Shown piece after piece: positions 8,738-14,971 of a stretch of DNA of 14,971 nucleotides. The position numbers and the translations under genes were made by a program. The DNA is from Ahniella sp. (GTDB taxonomy: Bacteria > Pseudomonadota > Gammaproteobacteria > Xanthomonadales > Ahniellaceae): NCBI GenBank assembly GCA_016712105.1, contig JADJRU010000033.1, forward strand, positions 1 to 14,971, given 5' to 3'. The first letter of the stretch is position 1. Each line of letters opens with the position of its first letter. The notes under the pieces are model-generated. The model did not search any database. It was not told where the DNA came from and saw only the letters and a program-made list of their open reading frames with translations.

Positions 8738-10597
8738 ATGATCATCAACAACAAAACTCCAGTCGGCGAAGTACGCCCCAGCCAATTGCTGTGGACCTAC
8801 GGGCCTGGTGCGCTGATTGATTTGCCGAGTCTGTCTGTGGTGACGCTCGGCATCGACCGATGGGAGAAAGGATCGCTGCCAGCCGATCCAAGAGGCACGC
8901 CTGCTCGCTGCCGTCCAGGAAGGTACTGGGCGCGCAGGTCGAGAACCTGCGGATGCCACCATTCCAGAAGAGTGAACTCGTCGACGTCTGGTCGGCCGAG
9001 GCCAACATCGGCGTTCCCGTCCGGCCATTCCCGCGCTGGATGCGCTGCGTGAAGTGCGGCCTGCTGTCGCCCTTCGATGCCGGTCTGTTCGAGATCAAGG
9101 AGAACCGCTTCAGGCCCGAGCGAACCCGGTTCGTCCACAAAGGCTGTCGGGGCTCGAAGGGCGATCAACCCGCAAAGGACGCCGATGCCGTACCGGCCCG
9201 TTTCCTGTTGGCTTGCCGTGACGGCCACCTCGACGACTTCCCTTGGCACTACTTCGTCCACGGCGGCAACAGTTCATGCAAGGGCACGCTGCGCTTCTTC
9301 GAGAGCGGCGCCTCGCTGCAAACCGAAAACCTGTGGGTGAAGTGTGATGCCTGTGGGGCATCCAGAAGCATGGCACACGCTTTCGGTAAGGCGGGAAAAG
9401 AGAATCTGCCTGGGTGCCGAGGACGGCATCCGCACCTAGACCACTTTGACCACGAATGCGACGAGGAGGCTCGTGCCGTTCTGCTGGGGGCCACGAACAG
9501 CTGGTTTCCGATCACACTTTCTGCGCTCGCGATTCCTCAGACCAAGGACCCGCTCAGTCAATTGATCCAGGATGGCTGGGAATTCTTCGAAGACCTTGAA
9601 TCCGAAGCCGAAGTGTCGGTGACGGTGAAGACGCTGAAGAAGACCGGGGCGCTGCCAGGAATAGACAAGTACCCGGCAGCGGCGATCTGGTCGGCCATCG
9701 AGGCGCACCGCCCGGTGGCGGACAGGAGGTCGTGGGTGAAGCCGACATCAAGGGGCCCGAGTGGGATGTGCTGACAGAGGCCAACCCGCCCACGGACTAC
9801 CCGCATTTCATGAGCAAGAAGGTCGGCACGCCACCGAAATTCGGAGGCCATATCAGTCGAGTCTTGCTCCTTGAGCGCTTACGCGAGGTAAATGCCCTGC
9901 TGGGCTTCACTCGGGTCGAAGCCCCGAAGAAACAGGCGACCCGAATGAACGCCCACAAATGGCCAGCCTGTCGCGCAACAAGCCAGATTGGGTGCCTGCC
10001 AACCAGGTTCACGGCGAAGGAATCTTCGTTCAGTTTGACGAAGCCGCGCTCGTCAAGTGGGAGGCTTTGGATGGCGTGAAGAAGGTCGACCAGATGCTCC
10101 GTGGTGGTCATAAGGGATGGCGCAATTCGCGTCATCTCGACCCGAACGAAGGTTACCCCGGCATTCGATATGCAATGCTGCACACGCTGTCTCACTTGCT
10201 GATTCGCGAGCTGGCCCTGGAATGTGGATACAACGCCGCGAGCATTCGTGAGCGCATCTATGCCGATACGTCAGGCGATAGCCCACAGGCTGGCATCCTC
10301 ATCTACACCGCAGCAGCAGATTCAGACGGTACTCTGGGCGGGCTCGTTGATCTCGGCAAGCCAGAAAACCTCGGTCGCCTGCTGGAACAGGCGTTGAACC
10401 GCTCGAAGATTTGCTCATCAGACCCGCTCTGCTCAGAACATGACCCCGAAAAAGATCGCTCATTGCATGCGGCAGCTTGCCATGCGTGCTGCCTAGTGGC
10501 GGAGACATCTTGTGAGCGTGGCAACCGCTATCTGGATCGATCGCTGCTCGTACCAACACTCGAACGCGCCGACGCTGCTTTCTTCAAGGGTTTCTGA
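8738..10597 (+). CDS. drmB: DISARM DUF1998 protein DrmB, frameshifted
   Basis: DrmB (~619 aa), partner of DrmA. ATG 8738 is preceded by GAGG at 8727-8730, 7 bases away, and follows the drmA stop by 2 bases. An in-frame TTG at 8732 is less likely. The typical opening VGEVRPSQLLWTYGPGALID is followed by several Cys pairs likely to bind zinc: CVKC (9046-9057), GCRG (Cys 9145), CRDGHLDDF (Cys 9214) and CDAC (9343-9354). The DUF1998 core is readable at 10169-10263 (YAMLHTLSHLLIRELALECG), followed by GILIYTAAADSDGTLGGLVD and a last Cys cluster, CSSDPLC (10412-10432) and CHACC...C (10478-10513). Frames switch near 8865-8880, 8930, 9720 and 9928; several are G or C runs (one C missing in GCCCCGAAG). 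The protein is otherwise full length, with a stop one base before drmC. Confidence 0.88.
10586..10590 (+). promoter_or_regulatory. Ribosome binding site deciding the drmC start
   Basis: AAGGG sits 8 bases before ATG 10599. This supports that start over the in-frame GTG at 10512, which lies inside the drmB zinc-cluster coding sequence and would add 29 residues that read as shadow sequence. Confidence 0.55.
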
Positions 10598-10598
10598 C

Positions 10599-11361
10599 AT
10601 GGATGAACTCTTGGATGCCATTGCAGCCTTGGTCTCTCTGGTTTCGCCTGAAAAGGTGCAAGCCGTTGCCGCCCGCGTTCGTCGAACCGAAGCCAGCAAG
10701 GCTGCGACGGCGTTGCCAAGCGTGGTCGGAACCCCTGTGGCCAGCGCCGTGGTCGAGCAACTTGCGGCTGCCTGGCAAAACACCAAGGTCGGTTCAGACG
10801 AACTGGCATCAATGCTTCTTGCTGCCAGCCACGTGTACGCCAAAGCGGTTTCTGAACAATCCACCGAACTCGTATGGACTGGTCCGACAACGCCTTTCGT
10901 ATCGGCTCGTCGAACAGAGCAGGCGCTTCTGCAAGTTATCAACTCCGCTGAACAGTGTCTATTCATCACCAGTTTTGTGGCCTACGACGTGTCGACCATC
11001 GTCAAGGCATTGAACGCGGCAAATGATCGCAGTGTGGCTATATCTATGCTTCTCGAATTGTCCCAGGATCACGGCGGCAGCATCACTTTCGATGCGATAG
11101 GCAAGATGAAGACGCTGGTACCCGCTGCCAGGCTGTTTGCCTGGCGTGACAAGGCAGAACCGTTTTCCGATGGGCGCGTCCACGCCAAAGTTGCAGTCGC
11201 CGACGGCAGGACGTGCTTCATCACCAGCGCGAACCTCACCGGGCACGCCATGGAAAAAAACATGGAGGCTGGCGTGCTGATTTCTGGCGGGAGCATCGCG
11301 AAGTTACTTGATGAACACCTCCGCTCACTCGTTGACACGAAAATTGTGTCCTCTGTTTTGA
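10599..11361 (+). CDS. drmC: DISARM phospholipase-D-like protein DrmC
   Basis: Single-HKD PLD-superfamily protein, the third conserved DISARM gene. MDELLDAIAALVSL starts at 10599, one base after drmB. After an N-terminal helical region come VISNAEQ-like helices with LFITSFVAYDV, and then the HKD motif H195-x-K197-x4-D202 ending TSANLT (residues 209-214; HAKVAVADGRTCFITSANLT begins at 11181). The usual Gly of GSxN is replaced by Thr, a common variation. As given, the frame runs on without a stop into the next gene (to 12062), which would be about twice the normal DrmC size. Removing one T from TTTT at 11356-11359 creates TGA at 11361 and a 253-aa protein of usual length, with the next ATG two bases later. 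The role of DrmC is poorly understood; it has been reported as dispensable in some tested DISARM systems. Confidence 0.8.
11356..11359 (+). other. TTTT run that probably hides the drmC stop codon
   Basis: In the given sequence ...GTTTTGATTATGGTA is read GTT TTG ATT ATG GTA, joining drmC to the next gene. With TTT it reads GTT TGA, then TT and ATG. That gives a normal-length DrmC and a clean start at 11364. Other homopolymer indels in the window make this a likely sequencing error, but a real fusion cannot be excluded. Confidence 0.6.
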
Positions 11362-11363
11362 TT

Positions 11364-12703
11364 ATGGTAGCCAATGCTCCTCAAGCTCCCGAATGGATCA
11401 GCAGTGGTGCGGCCATCGCTGGTGGCCTGGACCTGCTTGGTCTGAGGCTACCCGTACAAACGATCGGCGGGACGTTGCTCGACGGCGTCACTACGGTGAC
11501 CCCCTCGATTCGATACCTCGCGTTTCGTGCCTGGCTGATCCATCGTTACGGCCAACGCGGCGGAGCCGATAGCTGGCAGACGTTTACTGATTTCGCCGCG
11601 CGTGTTGAGTCGGCGCTGGTCTTTGGCAACCTCCTTGAAGATCCTTCGATTGGCGGATTGATCGGATCAGACCAGGCGCTCGAACGTCTCGCACTGGGAG
11701 ATGCCATCGTTCAAGTCGCGAGCTTGGTGAAATCACCCGCCTCCACGATCTACACGGGCCCATCCGACCAGCTTGGCTTCAGCAAAAGCCGGGACAACGC
11801 GGTACCTGCGCTTGTCATGGAGCGCGGTCTCCCGCTGGCCAAGGTTGTGGATCAACGACTGTCCACTGTCCCACTCATCGGGCGGCTGATTCGGAACGAT
11901 GACCTTGCAGCAGCTTCGATTGATGACCTGCGCGAACTCGGTAGCAAGGTCAGGATCGATCGGATTCCTGACGACGAGAGAGAGCTTCTGCTCGCTGCAA
12001 TCATGCCGTCCAGCCTCGGCCAACGGAGTGGAACCGGATCAGGACCTACGCAGCACTGCTAGCACTCGCAACTCAGCAGAAGTCGGCACCGAGCGAGGGA
12101 AAATTCTTTGATTTGGCTTGCTCGCCCGGCCGTTTTGGTGAGCCGCTCGTTGATCACGTTGCAGACGGCTGGGCGACCTATTGCGTGAGGGATGCCATTG
12201 CGGTGACTCAGGAAGGTGTCCTAGCCGCAGTAATGGGCGAGGTCCTGGGCCAACCCGATGGGGGGCTCTCTGGTGTTGACCGGAACATCATCATCGAAGC
12301 ACTCATGGAGCGCGTCGCAGAGCACGACTCCGCGCTACGTGACCTGAATCTACTCGATGCTGGTGAATCCGTGGCGGATCTGACGTTCAGGCGCTGGAGG
12401 ATCGTTTACGTTCCAGGGCTCTTTGTCGCCGACGCAGTGCCAGGGGTGGTGAGATGGTCCGATGGACTCACCGAACCGCTGTTGTACCGGCGCGCGCTGA
12501 AGTCTGGCTGCTGACCTCTGAAGGAAACAAGTGGTTCGCTCGCCGAAAAGGCTTCGTCGCCGGACGCACGGCGTCTCGTATCCAGCAGGCGCTCGGTTGG
12601 CTCCAACAGCTCAAACTGATCGACGCCAATGGGATCACCGCAGACGGTGCGATCGTTTTACAACGTGCACTGGTCACCTTGGCGAAAGGAGGTGCGGCGC
12701 TGA
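11364..12703 (+). CDS. Uncharacterised ~445-aa DISARM-adjacent protein with C-terminal winged-helix-like segment, frameshifted
   Basis: I do not recognise this family. The likely start is ATG 11364 (MVANAPQAPEWISSGAAIAG), coupled to drmC. It is a soluble, mainly helical protein. Readable blocks are TPSIRYLAFRAWLIHRYG (11502-11555), SWQTFTDFAARVESALVFGN, LVMERGLPLAKVVDQRLSTV and EWNRIRTYAALLALATQQ (~12028-12081). A C-terminal winged-helix-like stretch follows, from WLLTSEGNKWFARRKG (12520-12567) to ADGAIVLQRAL. Frames run 3, then 2 from about 12025, then 1 from about 12495. A TGA at 12701-12703 overlapping the next start as CTGA is the best stop candidate, but reaching it needs one further indel. 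The alternative is that this protein is truly fused to the PLD-like protein. Its place between drmC and a long PLD protein suggests a partner of one of them. A DNA-binding role for the tail is inference. Confidence 0.55.
12685..12694 (+). promoter_or_regulatory. Perfect Shine-Dalgarno AAAGGAGGTG before a CTG codon
   Basis: This is the strongest ribosome binding site in the window. It is followed at optimal spacing (7 bases after GGAGG) by CTG at 12700, in the PLD frame, where the protein reads L/M-NPRLFCRERSYH. No ATG, GTG or TTG lies at this distance in that frame. Either CTG is used as the start or the base at 12700 should be A, which would give an ATGA stop/start overlap like the two at the left of the window. 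Confidence 0.6.
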
Positions 12704-14971
12704 ATCCCCGCCTGTTCTGCCGCGAGCGTTCGTATCACAAGGCGCTCCTGCTGACCTATTCGTTTGATCCGATTTTCTTCGAGCAGGTTGTCCTTCCCGA
12801 TCTCTGGGCTGGTCGTTCCAGCGACATTCTGGTTCTCGGCGACAAAGGTGAAATCGACGCCTCCTTCCAGTCAGCCGTCGGGCAGCTTTGGAATCTGGGT
12901 AAGCGGTACTTGCTCGCTGGTGCAGATGTCGCGGGAGCATTTCACCCTAAGGTCTTCGTGAGGCTGGGCCCGAAGGACGGCGTCGTCATGGTCGGCAGCG
13001 GGAACGTCACGAGTTCTGGATGGGGCGGAAACCAGGAGTTGGGCGCAGCGTGGATGGTTGGCCCAAACCACATCGACAAAGGAGGATGGCTGCACCCCTT
13101 CCTCGACGACGTGCTGACGTGGTGCCAGGGGAATCTGGAGCGTGATGCTGTTCGTCGATTCAAGGATGTCCCTTGGCTGAGTTTGACCCCAGCAAACACC
13201 AGCAAGCCAGTCCCGTACTGCATAGCCGGGGAACGCGATCCTCGCACAGAACCTGGCCCAACGCTGGTCGGGCCGGAAATTTGATGAGGTGAAAATCCTC
13301 ACAGGTTCGACTGACGAGTCCGGAGCGTTCCTGCGGTGGGCGCAGGCGACGTTCGGTATCACCCGAGCGACCATCGCGTTGACGCCCGCATCCGCCAGTT
13401 TCGTGGCTGAAAGGTTGGCCAATCTGTCGCTGGAGATTCGCTTGATCGAGGCCCCACCGGACCGGCCGTTGCACGCCAAGTTCTACTGGTTCGAAGGCGC
13501 TGACGGTCCTGCGGCGGTGATGGGGTCAGCGAACTGTTCCGCCGCCGCATGGCTCCTCGCACCAGAAAGCGCTGGCAACGTCGAATCCATCGTCGCTTAC
13601 GACCGACCAGACGCTCAAGACTTCGAATCCGCACTCGGGCTGTCTGCAGTACCCGGACACGCACCGGCTGACATCCTGGTTTCGCGTACCGTCCACGACC
13701 AGGCACCCGCGACCCACCTTGCATCGTATGCAATCAAGAGTCTGCAGTGGAATAACACGTCTCGTCGCCTGATCGTCGAGATATTCCCGGCACAGGATCC
13801 TGCTGCCAAGGTTGGTCTCCGGCTCGGCGAGCGCGTGGTGCCAATGGAGCGGTAGACGGGCCAAAGGCACTCTGGATGTGCGAGATCACCGAAGGACTGG
13901 CCGTCTCGACCATGTTTGCGTCGGCCATCGTGTCCGTGGGGCCCGACTCCTGGACGACGACATCCCGGTGGATTGATGACCTTGCCGCGCTCGAACACGC
14001 CAGTCACTCGACGAGGCTTTTGGAGCCGTTCAAGGCGCTGGACCGGAGCACTAGCTCGGCCGAACAGCGGCAGATGCTTGATGAACTGCAGGAGGTAGCG
14101 CAGACCCTCTTCAACGACCCTGCATCCTTCCGTGATCCTGGATTCGGCGAGGGTGATCGCAAGAAGAAAAGCGATGCGCCTGCTGAGCCCGTCAATCCGG
14201 AACGACCTGCTCGTTCACCTCAATGAGTCGGGCGATGGGCTGCCTCACATCTCGTCTGCCCAGCCTGGGTCGTTGTCACTGACGGGAATTCTTCGTCTTC
14301 TGTTCGAGGCCGAGACAGACGAAGGTCGAACGCCTGCTGCCACTGGAGACGAGGACATTGATGAAGGGCAGATGCAGGACCCGCCACCTCCGCCGAAGTC
14401 GACCGACCAGAAAGATCAGGTCAGCCCGGACCCCGACGTCGTAGTCATCGAGGCGCGGTTCCGTGAGCGGCTGGCGACGCAGATCAACACGTTCATGACG
14501 GAAATGTCGGCGGCAGCGTTCGCTGGACGCTGCACTGCCACGCAGATGGTGCAGGCAGTCGCGTTCCCGTTGGCCATTGCATTGCGGGGACGTCGCAAGG
14601 GTTGGGTCCCCGAAGAACTCGCCGAGCGGTGGGCGCTCGAGGTCTTTTCGATCCTGTTCCGTAGCCAGGGGTCGGGGTCTGGTGGACTCCTGCGTGCCGT
14701 GGAACGTCGCTACGTCGAGAACGGCCAGCGGGACACATTTAATGATGTGGTCGGCGACGGAACGCTATGGCTGGTCTTGGTCGCTACTCTGGAGGCACAA
14801 GCTGGCGAGGTGTCGGCACCTACATCGACAAGGCGGTCGCCTCAGGGAAGTGTTTTCCGCGCCCCAACTGCTTGCGTCTGCGACATCTGGTCGTGTCACT
14901 GGCTTGCTCGGCAAGATCCGCATTGAAGATGCCAAGGCGTATGTCGCCGATGTCGCCCCGACGGTTAACCG
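12700..14971 (+). CDS. Long PLD-like protein with two HKD-type motifs, 3' truncated by window, frameshifted
   Basis: Predicted PLD-superfamily nuclease-like protein of at least ~750 aa, continuing past the right edge. N-terminal block: NPRLFCRERSYHKALLLTYS, FDPIFFEQVVLPDLW. Motif 1 is FHPKVFVRL...VGSGNVTSSGW (His 12943, Lys 12949, Ser-Gly-Asn 12997-13005). Motif 2 is LHAKFYWFEG...MGSANCSAAAWL (His 13472, Lys 13478, Asn 13532). Both have HxK and GSxN, but the Asp five residues after Lys is absent (Leu and Glu at that position). The C-terminal region has an acidic/proline linker (PPPPPKS near 14384-14404) and helical sequence (FRERLATQINTFMTEMSAAA, GWVPEELAERWALEVF). Frames switch near 13230 (GGGG for GGG), 13855, 14190, 14800 and 14840; the last readable part is VTGLLGKIRIEDAKAYVADV. 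It is much larger than DrmC and not part of the canonical DISARM set. It may act as a paired-HKD nuclease. Confidence 0.7.

Larger units (their letters stand above)
2..14971 (+). other. Class 1 DISARM-like defence operon with accessory genes (extends past both edges)
   Basis: All supported genes lie on one strand with overlaps or gaps of only a few bases: ATGA overlaps at 2274 and 2354, a 3-base gap before 3766, 24 bases before 4745, 2 bases before 8738 and 1 base before 10599. The order is methylase, GHKL ATPase, Rossmann-like protein, drmA, drmB, drmC, unknown protein, long PLD-like protein. Methylase plus drmA-drmB-drmC is the known class 1 DISARM set, whose remaining gene, drmD, is an SNF2-type helicase normally upstream of drmMI. 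No drmE or 5mC methylase of class 2 is present. The two insertions (2274-4720 and 11364 onward) go beyond the canonical set. I saw no terminator-like hairpin or promoter between genes, so one transcript is likely. Confidence 0.8.

Noticed and set aside
4745..10597. Druantia-type or Dpd-type locus instead of DISARM
   Set aside because: Helicase and DUF1998 parts are separate adjacent genes followed by a single-HKD PLD gene and linked to an adenine methylase. This is the DISARM layout. DruE is a single larger protein and no 7-deazaguanine genes are present.
10512..10598. Earlier GTG start for drmC
   Set aside because: It lies within the drmB C-terminal coding sequence. ATG 10599 has AAGGG at good spacing and starts with family-like sequence.
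1..14971. tRNA, rRNA, CRISPR array, IS ends, attachment sites
   Set aside because: I saw no cloverleaf, repeat-spacer pattern, transposase motif or terminal inverted repeat. The window is filled by coding sequence.

Overview
The window is one gene-dense, co-directional (+ strand) anti-phage operon. Its core is a class 1 DISARM-type island: an N6-adenine-type DNA methyltransferase (drmMI, 5' end outside the window), then after two extra genes the helicase drmA, the DUF1998 protein drmB and the phospholipase-D-like drmC. Downstream are an unrecognised ~445-aa protein and a second, much longer PLD-like protein with two HKD-type motifs that runs off the right edge. Genes overlap or lie a few bases apart throughout. 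I see no RNA genes, CRISPR, IS elements, terminators or internal promoters. The drmD helicase expected in class 1 loci would lie to the left, outside the window.

Layout: 2-2277 drmMI (5' truncated); 2274-2357 a 27-codon ORF with 4-base ATGA overlaps at both ends; 2354-3762 a GHKL (HSP90/MORC-like) ATPase; 3766-4720 a Rossmann/methyltransferase-like protein; 4745-8735 drmA; 8738-10597 drmB; 10599-~11361 drmC; 11364-~12703 unknown protein with a C-terminal winged-helix-like segment; ~12700-14971+ two-HKD PLD-like protein. The methylase would mark self DNA and DrmA-DrmB would act on unmarked incoming DNA (known for DISARM). The GHKL ATPase with its Rossmann-like partner, and the unknown/PLD pair, are candidate extra modules. 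They are the most novel part of the window.

Almost every gene is broken by single-base indels, many in homopolymer runs (for example TTT for TTTT near 650, an extra A near 8097, an extra G near 13230, an extra T at 11356-11359). I see no nonsense mutations in the reconstructed frames, and nearly all the motifs I could examine are readable (the GHKL G1 box is disrupted by an indel). This looks more like uncorrected sequencing error than gene decay, so I annotate the loci as genes with their true frames stitched together. Indel density is uneven: drmA has one in 4 kb, drmMI about a dozen in 2.3 kb.

Organism: G+C is about 40% in the left part of drmMI (24/60 counted at 601-660), about 53% at 2041-2100 and about 65% inside drmA (39/60 at 5881-5940). 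The GC-rich body with good Shine-Dalgarno sites suggests a GC-rich Gram-negative bacterium, perhaps a pseudomonad or other proteobacterium, but no marker gene fixes the taxon. The composition break inside drmMI suggests a mosaic, horizontally acquired island.
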